A DNA stretch of 64,000 nt from NCBI GenBank assembly GCA_041687675.1, contig JAWLBM010000026.1, positions 11,268 to 75,267 on the forward strand. Reading direction: 5' to 3'. A program made the position numbers and the translations under genes. Under the pieces are notes generated by a model. The model was given only the letters and a program-made list of their open reading frames with translations. It had not been told where the DNA came from and ran no database searches. Shown here in pieces: positions 54,652 to 62,433 of the stretch; position 1 is the first letter of the stretch, and each line of letters begins with the position of its first letter. The DNA is from JAWLBM01 sp041687675. GTDB taxonomy: Bacteria; Pseudomonadota; Alphaproteobacteria; Rhizobiales; Pleomorphomonadaceae.

Positions 54652-55433
54652 CCGGCGCGCTCCTGCGGCTCGAGCGACATCAGCCGGCCGAACTCCGGCA
54701 GCGGCGTGGCGTCGCCGCAGAGCCTGAGGCAGGCCCAGGCGCTGGCGAGGTTCGAGGTCACCACCGGGCGGCCGATCCGCCGCTCGATCTCGGGCACCAC
54801 GGCGGCGGCCCGCAGGGCCGTGCAGGAGATGAACAGCGCCTCCGCAGTGGGGTTTATGGAAGAGACGGCGAGGTCGACCAGCGAGGCGGGGGAGATCCGC
54901 GCCATCTCGCGGTCGTCGTCCATGCCGAGGCAGTCGAAGGAGGCGAGGTCGAAGCCGTGACGCTCGAAGTAGCCGGCCATCGGGTCGGCCGTCTGCGGCA
55001 GGTAGGGCGTCAGCACGCTGACCCGCCGGGCGCCGAGCCGGCCGAGCGCGGACACCGCCGCGCGCGGCGGCGTCACCACCGGCGCGCCGGGCTTGCCCTT
55101 CGCGACCGCCGCCTCGACCTCCTCGTCGCCGATCACCACCGAGGCGGCGGTGCAGGAGTAGCAGATGGCGTCGAGCGCCTCGCCCGGCAGGATCAGCCCG
55201 GCGCCGGCGGCGAGCGCCGGCTGCATGCGGCGAAGGTTCTCCGGGGTCGTCGGGTTCTCGTAGGGGATGCGGGCGACGTGGACGCCGATGCCGCGGGCCG
55301 CGACGAGGCGGCGGAAGTCGTCCTCCGACGTGTGGTCGGTGGCGAGCACGACGAGGCCGACCCGCCTCGGGAACGGCCGGTCGTCGAGCGTCGGCGTCGC
55401 GTCGAGCCGGCGGAGGAGCGGATGCAGGGACAT
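54648..55433 (-). CDS. eutA: Ectoine utilisation protein EutA (Asp/Glu racemase-like)
   Basis: A 261-residue protein of the aspartate/glutamate racemase-maleate isomerase superfamily, with paired cysteine motifs ICYSCTAASVVIG and EALFISCTALRAAAVVPEI typical of two-Cys racemases/isomerases. EutA is proposed to act first on 5-hydroxyectoine with EutB and EutC. The ATG at 55433 lies 7 bp after ehuD; the upstream extension to 55484 would overlap ehuD and lacks family resemblance. Confidence 0.87.
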   Translation of the reverse strand: MSLHPLLRRLDATPTLDDRPFPRRVGLVVLATDHTSEDDFRRLVAARGIGVHVARIPYENPTTPENLRRMQPALAAGAGLILPGEALDAICYSCTAASVVIGDEEVEAAVAKGKPGAPVVTPPRAAVSALGRLGARRVSVLTPYLPQTADPMAGYFERHGFDLASFDCLGMDDDREMARISPASLVDLAVSSINPTAEALFISCTALRAAAVVPEIERRIGRPVVTSNLASAWACLRLCGDATPLPEFGRLMSLEPQERAG

Positions 55434-55440
55434 GGGGACC

Positions 55441-56097
55441 TCAGCCGAGGCGGCCGAACCTCCGCTCCAGCGCACGAAGGCCAAAGACGGAGATGAGACT
55501 GATGACGAGGAAGAAGACGCCGACGAGGGTCATCGGCTCGATGTAGCGGTAGTTGAAGTTGGCGATGCTGCGCGCCTGGTTCATCAGTTCGAGAACCGTG
55601 ATGGCGGAGAGCAGCGGCGTCTCCTTGAACATGGCGATGAAGTAGTTGGCGAGCGCCGGGATCATCGGCGGGATCGCCTGCGGCAGGATGATGCGGGTCC
55701 AGGTCTGGCGCGGCGTGAGGTTGCAGGCCTTGGCCGCCTCCCACTGGCCGCGCGGGACGTTCTCGATGCCGGCCCGGTAGACCTCGGCGGTGTAGGTGCC
55801 GTAGTGCAGCCCGAGGCCGATCACGCCGGCGGTCAGCGGCGACAGCAGGATGCCGATGTCGGGCAGCACGTAGAAGAGCACGTAGAGCTGCACGAGCAGC
55901 GGCGTGCCGCGGATGAACTCGGCGAGGAAGGCGACCGGCTTGCAGACGATCCAGCTGTCGGACCGGCGCAAGAGGGCGATGCCGAGGCCGACCACGGCGG
56001 CGACCACCGAGCCGAGGATGGTGGCGAGGATGGTGATCTGCACCCCTTCCAGGAGGGTGGGCATGATCTGCCAGACGAAGCTCCAGTCCCACAGCAT
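55441..56097 (-). CDS. ehuD: Ectoine/hydroxyectoine ABC permease EhuD
   Basis: A 218-residue polar amino acid-type permease with about five helices and the ABC inner-membrane loop (ALRALERRFGRLG end; EAAKACNLTPRQTWTRIILPQA contact helix). It pairs with EhuC as a heterodimeric channel for ectoine and 5-hydroxyectoine. It lies 9 bp after ehuC and 7 bp before eutA. The EhuD name rests on gene order within the ehu-eut-doe locus. Confidence 0.9.
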   Translation of the reverse strand: MLWDWSFVWQIMPTLLEGVQITILATILGSVVAAVVGLGIALLRRSDSWIVCKPVAFLAEFIRGTPLLVQLYVLFYVLPDIGILLSPLTAGVIGLGLHYGTYTAEVYRAGIENVPRGQWEAAKACNLTPRQTWTRIILPQAIPPMIPALANYFIAMFKETPLLSAITVLELMNQARSIANFNYRYIEPMTLVGVFFLVISLISVFGLRALERRFGRLG

Positions 56098-56106
56098 GGC
56101 GCGGCC

Positions 56107-56760
56107 TCAGGTGCGGACGCCGTCGAGCCCGCGCGTCAGCCGGCGCTCGAGCGAGCGGACGCCGAAGGAGATGACGCTGGCGATGGCGAAGTAGAGAAGA
56201 AGGATGGTGAGGAAGGGCGCCATGGTGTCGCCGGTCTGGGCGCGCACCACCTGGGCCTGGAAGGTCATGTCGGTCAGCGAGATCAGCGAGACCACCGCGG
56301 TCGCCTTGAGGAGCTCGATGGCGTTGTTGCCGAAGGTCGGCAGCATGATGATGAAGGCCTGGGGCAGGATGACCCGGCTGAGGCACTGGATGCGGGTGAG
56401 GTTCAGCGCAATGCAGGCCTCGTACTGCTCCCGGCCGATCGAGAGCACCGCGCCGCGCACCACCTCCGCGCCATAGGCGCCGACGTTGAGCCCGAGGGCG
56501 AGGACGCCCGCCTGCAGCGGCGTCAGCTCCAGGCCGAGCAGCGGCAGCACGAAATAGGCCCAGAACAGCTGGACGAAGATCGAGGTGCCGCGGAAGAACT
56601 CGATGTAGACGGTGGCGAGCCAGCGCAGCGGCGCGCGCCGCGAGATGCGGCCGAGGCCGCCGAGGAAGGCCATCACCAAGGCGAGGGCCGAGCCGAAGAT
56701 GGTGAGCTGGATGGTGACCAGCGCCCCTTCGAGGATCAGCAGCAGGTATCCTTGGTCCAT
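56107..56760 (-). CDS. ehuC: Ectoine/hydroxyectoine ABC permease EhuC
   Basis: A 217-residue inner-membrane permease with about five helices, an FRGTSIFVQLFWAYFVLP motif typical of the HisMQ class, and the ATPase-contact segment EACIALNLTRIQCLSRVILP. It forms the translocation path with EhuD. It follows ehuB after a 77-bp gap that contains a strong stem-loop. Confidence 0.9.
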   Translation of the reverse strand: MDQGYLLLILEGALVTIQLTIFGSALALVMAFLGGLGRISRRAPLRWLATVYIEFFRGTSIFVQLFWAYFVLPLLGLELTPLQAGVLALGLNVGAYGAEVVRGAVLSIGREQYEACIALNLTRIQCLSRVILPQAFIIMLPTFGNNAIELLKATAVVSLISLTDMTFQAQVVRAQTGDTMAPFLTILLLYFAIASVISFGVRSLERRLTRGLDGVRT

Positions 56761-56794
56761 GGGATCTCGCGTCCGGCTCTCGGCGGCGATGGGG

Positions 56795-56823
56795 CGGCCC
56801 CGGGCAGGATGCGCCCGGGGCCG
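56795..56823 (-). promoter_or_regulatory. Intercistronic GC stem-loop after ehuB
   Basis: CGGCCCCGGGC (56795-56805) pairs perfectly with GCCCGGGGCCG (56813-56823) around a 7-base loop: an 11-bp all-GC stem between ehuB and ehuC without a T-tract. It probably stabilises the upstream ehuB message or limits downstream transcription, raising binding protein over permease. It parallels the hairpin after the TAXI gene at 46669. Confidence 0.6.
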
Positions 56824-56837
56824 GTTCGGTCAGGCGG

Positions 56838-57689
56838 TCACTGCTGGGCGCAGAGCTCTTCGCGCGAGGTGCTCATCGCCGCCGCGGCGGAGAAGCCGTA
56901 GGGCTCGATGATCTTCGCGAACTCGCCCGACTCCTTCAGCTTGGCCAGTTCCACGTCGAAGGCGTCGCGCAGCGCCTCGTCCTGCTGGCGGAAGGCGGCG
57001 CCGTCGCAGTAGACGGGGGCGCCCTTCACCGGGGCGACCATCTCGAGGTTCTCGTCGTCCGCCTTGGCGAGCAGGTCGGCGATCGACAGGACCGGCAGCG
57101 AATAGGCGTCGATGCGCCCGTCCTGCAGCATCTTGATGCCGCTCTGGCCGTCCGGCACCACGATGACGCGGTCGCGCGGCACGCCGGCCTGGAGGGCGAG
57201 GCGCTCCTCGGTGCCGCCGCCGGGGGCGCCGATGGTGGCCTCCGGGTTGGCGGCGATGTCCTCGTAGGAGTGCAGGTTCAGGGGGTTCCCCGCCTTCACC
57301 GCGAGGGCTTCGGCGTCGCAGAGGATCGGCTCGGAGTAGGCGACGGCGGCGCAGCGCTCCGGCTTCATGAACAGGCCGGCGGTGATGGCGTCGAAGCGGC
57401 CGGCCTGCAGGCCGGGGATCATCGCGCCGTATTCGGAGATGGAGGCGACCACGTCGGGCACGCCGAGGCGCTTGAAGACCTCGCGGGCCACGTCCGGCGC
57501 GGCGCCGGAGACTGTGCCGTCGGCGTTCACGGCGGTGAACGGCGGCTCGTTGGCGATGGCGATGCGGGCGAAGCCCTGCTCCTTCAGCTGCTCGAGCTTC
57601 TCCTGCGCGGCGGCGGGGGCGGACCCGAGCGCCGCGCCGGCGAGCATGGAGAGGGCGGCGACGCCGAGGCTGATCTTGGCAAGCGACAT
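56838..57689 (-). CDS. ehuB: Ectoine/hydroxyectoine binding protein EhuB
   Basis: Periplasmic SBP_bac_3 protein that binds ectoine and 5-hydroxyectoine. In 283 residues: signal peptide (about 1-28, cleavage after AAA-QEK), FARIAIANEPPFTAVNADGTVSGAAP, VVASISEYGAMIPGLQAGRFDAITA, MFMKPERCAAVAYSEPILCD and C-terminal YGFSAAAA. The aromatic and polar residues of the ligand pocket could not be assigned by eye. It is followed by an 11-bp stem-loop and ehuC. Confidence 0.9.
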   Translation of the reverse strand: MSLAKISLGVAALSMLAGAALGSAPAAAQEKLEQLKEQGFARIAIANEPPFTAVNADGTVSGAAPDVAREVFKRLGVPDVVASISEYGAMIPGLQAGRFDAITAGLFMKPERCAAVAYSEPILCDAEALAVKAGNPLNLHSYEDIAANPEATIGAPGGGTEERLALQAGVPRDRVIVVPDGQSGIKMLQDGRIDAYSLPVLSIADLLAKADDENLEMVAPVKGAPVYCDGAAFRQQDEALRDAFDVELAKLKESGEFAKIIEPYGFSAAAAMSTSREELCAQQ

Positions 57690-57768
57690 GTCTTCGTTCC
57701 CCTATCGTTGTTCAGGTCGTCTTGAACATCGGCCGCAAACTCGCGGCCGGCCCCGTCCCGCGGCTCGG

Positions 57769-58554
57769 TCAGACCCGATGCCCGGCCGCGATGATCTTCT
57801 TCAGGAACGCCTGCGTGCGCTCCTGCTTCGGGCTGGTGAAGAGCTCGTCCGGCGGGCCCTCCTCCAGGATGCGGCCGCGGTCGAAGAAGAGGACGCGGTC
57901 CGCGAAGTCGTGGGCGAAGCCCATCTCGTGGGTGACCAGCAGCATGGTCATGTCGGTCTCGACGGCGAGGCGGCGCATCACGTTCAGCACCTCCTCGACG
58001 AGTTCCGGGTCGAGCGCGGAGGTCACCTCGTCGAACAGCATGATGCGCGGCTGCAGGGCGAGGGCCCGGGCAATGGCGACGCGCTGCTTCTGGCCGCCGG
58101 AGAGCTGCGCCGGCATGGCCTTCGCCCGGTCGGCGAGGCCGACCATGTCGAGGAGTTCCATCGCCCGCTTCGCGGCGTCCGCGCGGGAGAGGCCCTTGGT
58201 GAGCTGCGGGGCGAGGGTAATGTTGTCGAGCACGCACATGTGCGGGAACAGGTTGAACAACTGGAAGACCATGCCGACCTTGGCCCGCATCTTGTGCAGG
58301 TGGCGCTCGTCGGCCGGGACGGTCCGGCCGCCGCGCTCCATGTGGTAGAGCTCCTCGCCATCGACGCGGATGTGCCCGCTGTCGATCGACTCGAGCGTCA
58401 TCAGGATGCGCAGGATGGTGGTCTTGCCCGACCCGGACGGCCCGATCAGCGCCAGCTTCTCGCCCGGCTGCACGGTGAACGACAGCTTGTCGAGCACGGT
58501 GTGTGCGCCGAAGGCCTTGGAAATCGTATCCACCTCGATGATGGGCGCTGTCAT
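57769..58554 (-). CDS. ehuA: Ectoine/hydroxyectoine ABC ATP-binding protein EhuA
   Basis: A 261-residue ATPase of the polar amino acid class: Walker A GPSGSGKTT, Q-loop VFQLFNLFPHM, signature LSGGQKQRVAIARALAL, Walker B IMLFDEVTSALDPE, and the switch-His region LLVTHEMGFAHDF. It powers EhuBCD import. The ATG at 58554 is used; upstream is the 120-bp gap after enuR with repeated putative operators. The start of the ehu part of the unit. Confidence 0.92.
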   Translation of the reverse strand: MTAPIIEVDTISKAFGAHTVLDKLSFTVQPGEKLALIGPSGSGKTTILRILMTLESIDSGHIRVDGEELYHMERGGRTVPADERHLHKMRAKVGMVFQLFNLFPHMCVLDNITLAPQLTKGLSRADAAKRAMELLDMVGLADRAKAMPAQLSGGQKQRVAIARALALQPRIMLFDEVTSALDPELVEEVLNVMRRLAVETDMTMLLVTHEMGFAHDFADRVLFFDRGRILEEGPPDELFTSPKQERTQAFLKKIIAAGHRV

Positions 58555-58604
58555 GTCATCGTCGTCCCGCGTTGAGGTGAGACCAACGATGAACCGCACT
58601 TCAA

Positions 58605-58639
58605 ATCATGTCAATCGCCAAAATAATATCATGACAATC
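58605..58639. promoter_or_regulatory. Direct repeats in the enuR-ehuA gap (candidate EnuR/DoeX operators)
   Basis: ATCATGTCAATC (58605-58616) and ATCATGACAATC (58628-58639) agree at 11 of 12 positions and start 23 bp apart, two helical turns, in an AT-rich 120-bp gap ahead of ehuA. Related sequence appears in the enuR-doeX gap (60087-60118). EnuR is the expected MocR-type repressor of such loci. Confidence 0.5.
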
Positions 58640-58674
58640 TGCGCCGCTTGACGTGATTCCGGGCAGAAAACTGC

Positions 58675-60060
58675 TCAGATCGCGAGCAGCAGCGGCTCCG
58701 GGTCGGCGTGCATCAGGTTGGCGACGATCGAGAGGCCCGTGCGCAGTTCGCCCTCGGTGGTGGACCCGAGCGAGATGCGCACCGCCGGCCGCCAGTGGTC
58801 CTCGGAGATCCGGAAGGAGGAGCCCGGCGCGATGGCGACGCCCTGGAGGCGGGCGTGGGCGACGAAGGGCGCCTCCGGCCGGGCCTCGTCCAGCGGCACC
58901 CAGACGTGCAGGCTTTCCGGATGCGAGCGATGGGCGATGCTTTTCAGCACGCCCGCCACCACCGCGTGCCGGCGGTGCAGGGCCTCGCGCTGCCAGGCGA
59001 CCAGTTCCCGGGCGGTGCCGTCCTCGACCCAGCGGCTGGCGATCTCGGCGATGATCGGGGTCGCCATCCAGTTGGTGACGAGGTGCCGGTTGGCCACCGC
59101 CGCCACATAGCGGTCCGGCACCGCGAGGTAGCCGATCCTCAGCCCCGGCATCACGATCTTGGTGAAGCTGGTGATGTAGAGCGTGCGCTCCGGCGCGATC
59201 GCCGCGATCGGCGGCGGCCGGTCGGCCACCAGCGGGCCGAGCGGATCGTTCTCGATGATGGCGAGGTCGTGCCGGCGGGCGACCTCGACCAGTTGCCGGC
59301 GCCGCTCCAGGCTCATCAGCGTGGCGGTCGGATTGATCACCGAGGGCTGCACGAAGACGGCGCGGAGCGCCGCGTCGCGACAGGTGCGGTCCAGCGCCTC
59401 CGGCACCATGCCGAGGTCGTCGACGGCGATGCCGCAGAGGTTGAGGCCGAGGTAGCTCGCCAGCGGGATCAGCGTGTGGTGGCCGATCGCCTCGGTGGCG
59501 ACCCAGGATCCCGGCGGCGCGACGCTCATCAATGCCACCGTCATCCCCGCCGTCGCGCCGTTGGTGAGGCTGACGTTGAGGGGCGAGGCCTCAAGGCCGC
59601 AGCCGCGCAGCCACTCCACCGCCACCTTGCGGTGGCGCGGGAACACCATGTTCGGCCGGAAGGACAGCACCGCGTTGGCGGGAACGTCCTCGCCGAGCGC
59701 CGACAGCACCGCCTTCATCCGCTCGAGGTGGATCGGCTCGCAGACGGGCTTCAGGATGGAGAGGTCGATCACCTCGCCGAGGCGCTCGGGGAGGTACGGC
59801 GGCTCCGGCTCGCGGCGGGCGGTGCGCACGAAGGTGCCGCGCCCGGTCTCGCCGGAGAGCAGGCCGCGGCGGATCAGGTCCTCGTAGGCGCGCGAGACGG
59901 TCTGCACCGAGATGCCGAGGTCGTCGGCCATCCTGCGGTGGGGCGGAAGCCGGCTGCCGTCGGGCAGCGCGCCGTCGGTGATCGCATGGGCGATCTGGTC
60001 GGCGAGCGAGAGGTAGACGGGGCGGCGAAGGGTGGCCGGATCCGGCTTCCAGCTTGTCAT
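58675..60060 (-). CDS. enuR: MocR/GntR-type regulator EnuR of ectoine utilisation
   Basis: A 461-residue MocR protein: N-terminal GntR winged helix (about 12-78, RLPPHRRMADDLGISVQTVS) joined to a class I aminotransferase-like domain with PLP lysine Lys301 in ITSFTKIVMPGLRIGYLA. EnuR of Ruegeria carries its PLP lysine at a closely similar position and is derepressed by N-alpha-acetyl-diaminobutyrate and diaminobutyrate. The first gene of the minus-strand unit, divergent from doeX. Confidence 0.92.
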   Translation of the reverse strand: MTSWKPDPATLRRPVYLSLADQIAHAITDGALPDGSRLPPHRRMADDLGISVQTVSRAYEDLIRRGLLSGETGRGTFVRTARREPEPPYLPERLGEVIDLSILKPVCEPIHLERMKAVLSALGEDVPANAVLSFRPNMVFPRHRKVAVEWLRGCGLEASPLNVSLTNGATAGMTVALMSVAPPGSWVATEAIGHHTLIPLASYLGLNLCGIAVDDLGMVPEALDRTCRDAALRAVFVQPSVINPTATLMSLERRRQLVEVARRHDLAIIENDPLGPLVADRPPPIAAIAPERTLYITSFTKIVMPGLRIGYLAVPDRYVAAVANRHLVTNWMATPIIAEIASRWVEDGTARELVAWQREALHRRHAVVAGVLKSIAHRSHPESLHVWVPLDEARPEAPFVAHARLQGVAIAPGSSFRISEDHWRPAVRISLGSTTEGELRTGLSIVANLMHADPEPLLLAI

Positions 60061-60086
60061 GACTTGTTGTCGCCCAAAATCAGGTC

Positions 60087-60118
60087 GATTGACAATCCAA
60101 TTCTTCGCCCGTCATGAT
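60087..60118. promoter_or_regulatory. Operator-like sequences between enuR and doeX
   Basis: GATTGACAATC (60087-60097) is nearly an inverted copy of the ATCATGACAATC repeat at 58628, and TCATGAT follows at 60112-60118, in a 104-bp AT-rich divergent gap. These may be EnuR or DoeX sites serving both directions. Sequence similarity is the only evidence. Confidence 0.4.
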
Positions 60119-60164
60119 TTTCCCGGATGAGAGAGACTACCCCGTATCCTGTCCCGGACCCGCC

Positions 60165-60650
60165 ATGCCCGCCTTCAAGCTCGACGCCATCGACCTCCGG
60201 ATCCTCGCCGAGATGCAGCGCAACGGCCGCATCACCAAGCTGGCTCTGGCCGAGCGGGTGGGCCTGTCGCCGACCCCCTGCTGGACCCGGCTCGCCCGGC
60301 TGGAGAAGGCCGGCGTCATCACCGGCTACCACGCCCGGGTGGCGCTGCGGAAGGTGGCGCCGGTCACCTCGGTGATCATGGAGGTGACGCTCGCCAGCCA
60401 CCGCCAGGCGGACTTCGACCGCTTCGAGCGGGCCGTGCGCGACATGCCAGAGGTCACCGCCTGCTGGTCCGTCGGCGGCGGCGTCGACTACTTCCTCCAC
60501 GTCCTCGCCCGCGACGTCGACGGCTACCAGCGCCTCGTCGACGGCATGCTCGAGCGCGAGATCGGCATCGACCGCTACTTCACCTACATCGTCACCCGCA
60601 CGGTCAAGGACGACCCGGTGATGCCGGTGGACCTGCTGGCGGGCGGCTGA
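60165..60650 (+). CDS. doeX: Lrp/AsnC family regulator DoeX
   Basis: A 161-residue Lrp/AsnC regulator: AsnC-type HTH (about 5-60, RILAEMQRNGRITKLALAER and LSPTPCWTRLARLEKAGVI) and an RAM/ACT-like C-domain (VTSVIMEVTLASH, VTACWSVGGGVDYFLHVLA). DoeX regulates ectoine degradation genes in Halomonas. It is divergent from enuR and heads the doeX-doeC-doeD direction. ATG 60165 is preferred; ATG 60114 would add 17 residues. Confidence 0.88.
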   Translation: MPAFKLDAIDLRILAEMQRNGRITKLALAERVGLSPTPCWTRLARLEKAGVITGYHARVALRKVAPVTSVIMEVTLASHRQADFDRFERAVRDMPEVTACWSVGGGVDYFLHVLARDVDGYQRLVDGMLEREIGIDRYFTYIVTRTVKDDPVMPVDLLAGG

Positions 60651-60696
60651 GGGCGCCCCGGCCCTCCGCCGCGGCCGGGTGACGCCATGTCTATGT

Positions 60697-60716
60697 CTTC
60701 TCCCCATGGCGAGAAG
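60697..60716. repeat. Decayed single copy of the CTTCTCCCC palindromic repeat
   Basis: CTTCTCCCCATGGCGAGAAG is an imperfect version of the inner palindrome found at 50267-50407 and 63861-64000. The 251 bp between doeX and doeC show no gene; this copy and a CT/CCC-rich stretch before doeC are the only structure seen. Confidence 0.55.
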
Positions 60717-60901
60717 GATTCCTTTCGGCGGATCGAGACCCGCCGGATGACCGGGACGGAGAGACTCTCTCCCCCGCCCGGCCTTCGCGGACCATGTCCC
60801 CTGCATCATCGTCCCGAACGGTCCCGGTCTCCCCCTCGCCTCCCCCATGATCACGGCATGTCGCCGCCCGGCTGGCGCCCCTTTTTCCCGAGGAGGACCC
60901 G

Positions 60902-62395
60902 ATGAGCGCCCTTCACGCCCGTCCCCACCACCATCCCGCCCTCTCAAGGCTCGCCGACCGGCGGCTCCTGCGGGAGCACGCCTATGTCGACGGCAAATGG
61001 ACCGCGGCCGGCGACGGCCGCCGCTTCGAGGTATCGGACCCCGCGAGCGGCCTGCTGCTGGCCCATGTCGCCGCCCTCTCCGCCGCCGACGCGGACGCCG
61101 CGATCGGCGCCGCGGCCCGCGCCTTCCCGGCCTGGAAGCGACGGCTGCCGCAGGAGCGCGCCGCGATCCTCCGTCGCTGGTACGACCTGATCCTCGCCGC
61201 GAGCGAGGACCTGGCGCTGCTGATGACGCTGGAGCAGGGCAAGCCGCTCGCCGAATCGCGCGGCGAGATCGCCTATGGCGCCTCCTTCGTCGAGTGGTTC
61301 GCCGAGGAGGCCAGGCGGCTGAACGCCGAGGGCGTGACGAGCCACCTCGCCTGCGCCGAGATGATGGTCCGCCGCGAGGCCGCCGGCGTCGCCGGGCTGG
61401 TGACGCCCTGGAACTTCCCCTCGGCGATGCTGACCCGCAAGGCCGCCGCGGCCCTCGCCGCGGGTTGCACCGTGGTTGCCCATCCCTCCGCCGAGACGCC
61501 GCTCTCCGCCCTCGCGCTCGCCGAACTCGCCGAGCGGGCCGGGATGCCCGCCGGCGTCTTCAACGTGCTGACCGGCGACGCCGCGACGCTGGTCGGGCGG
61601 ATGACCGCCGATCCCCGTGTCCGGGTGATGAGCTTCACCGGCTCCACCGAGGTCGGCCGGCTGATCGCCGCCCAGTCGGCGCCCACCGTCAAGCGGCTGG
61701 TGATGGAACTCGGCGGCCACGCGCCGCTGATCGTCTTCCCCGACGCCGACCTCGACCGGGCGGTGGACATCGCCATCGACGCCAAGTTCGCCACCTCCGG
61801 CCAGGACTGCCTCGCCGCCAACCGGATCTACGTCCACCGCGCGGTCTACGAGGACTTCGCCGCCCGCTTCGCCGACAAGGCGGCGGCCCTCAGGGTCGGG
61901 CCGGGCCTCGACGCCGATGTCGAGATCGGCCCGCTGATGCACGCCCGCGCCGTCGCCAAGGTCGAGGCCCATGTCGCCGACGCCCTCGCCCGCGGCGCCC
62001 GCCTCCTCGCCGGCGGCGAGCGGCACCCGGCCGGACCGCTGTTCTACCGGCCGACCGTTCTCGCGGACGTTTCGGACGACGCCGCCATCATGCGCGAGGA
62101 GACCTTCGGGCCCGTGGCCGCCCTCGCCGTCTTCGACGACGAGGCCGAGGTGGTGGCGAGGGCGAACGACACGGAGTACGGTCTCGTCGCCTATGTGGTG
62201 ACCGAGGACGTCCGCCGCGCGCTCCGGCTCTCGCGCGACCTCGACTACGGCATGGTCGCCGTCAACCGGGTGAAGATCACCGGCGCGCCGATCCCCTTCG
62301 GCGGCGTCAAGCAGTCCGGCCTCGGGCGCGAGGGATCGCGCCACGGCATCGAGGCCTTCACCGACCTCAAGTACGTCTGCCTCGACGCCGCCTGA
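60902..62395 (+). CDS. doeC: Aspartate-semialdehyde dehydrogenase DoeC (ectoine degradation)
   Basis: NAD(P)-dependent aldehyde dehydrogenase of the GabD-like group, 497 residues. VTPWNFPSAMLTRKAAAALA binds the cofactor, FTGSTEVGR follows, the general base is Glu269 (MELGGHAP) and the catalytic cysteine Cys303 (SGQDCLAANR). In ectoine loci it oxidises L-aspartate semialdehyde to aspartate; by sequence alone succinate-semialdehyde dehydrogenase would be the default, and context decides. DoeD follows 38 bp later. Confidence 0.88.
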   Translation: MSALHARPHHHPALSRLADRRLLREHAYVDGKWTAAGDGRRFEVSDPASGLLLAHVAALSAADADAAIGAAARAFPAWKRRLPQERAAILRRWYDLILAASEDLALLMTLEQGKPLAESRGEIAYGASFVEWFAEEARRLNAEGVTSHLACAEMMVRREAAGVAGLVTPWNFPSAMLTRKAAAALAAGCTVVAHPSAETPLSALALAELAERAGMPAGVFNVLTGDAATLVGRMTADPRVRVMSFTGSTEVGRLIAAQSAPTVKRLVMELGGHAPLIVFPDADLDRAVDIAIDAKFATSGQDCLAANRIYVHRAVYEDFAARFADKAAALRVGPGLDADVEIGPLMHARAVAKVEAHVADALARGARLLAGGERHPAGPLFYRPTVLADVSDDAAIMREETFGPVAALAVFDDEAEVVARANDTEYGLVAYVVTEDVRRALRLSRDLDYGMVAVNRVKITGAPIPFGGVKQSGLGREGSRHGIEAFTDLKYVCLDAA

Positions 62396-62433
62396 GACCG
62401 CCCGCTTCCAGACCAGACATGGGGAGACCCGAC

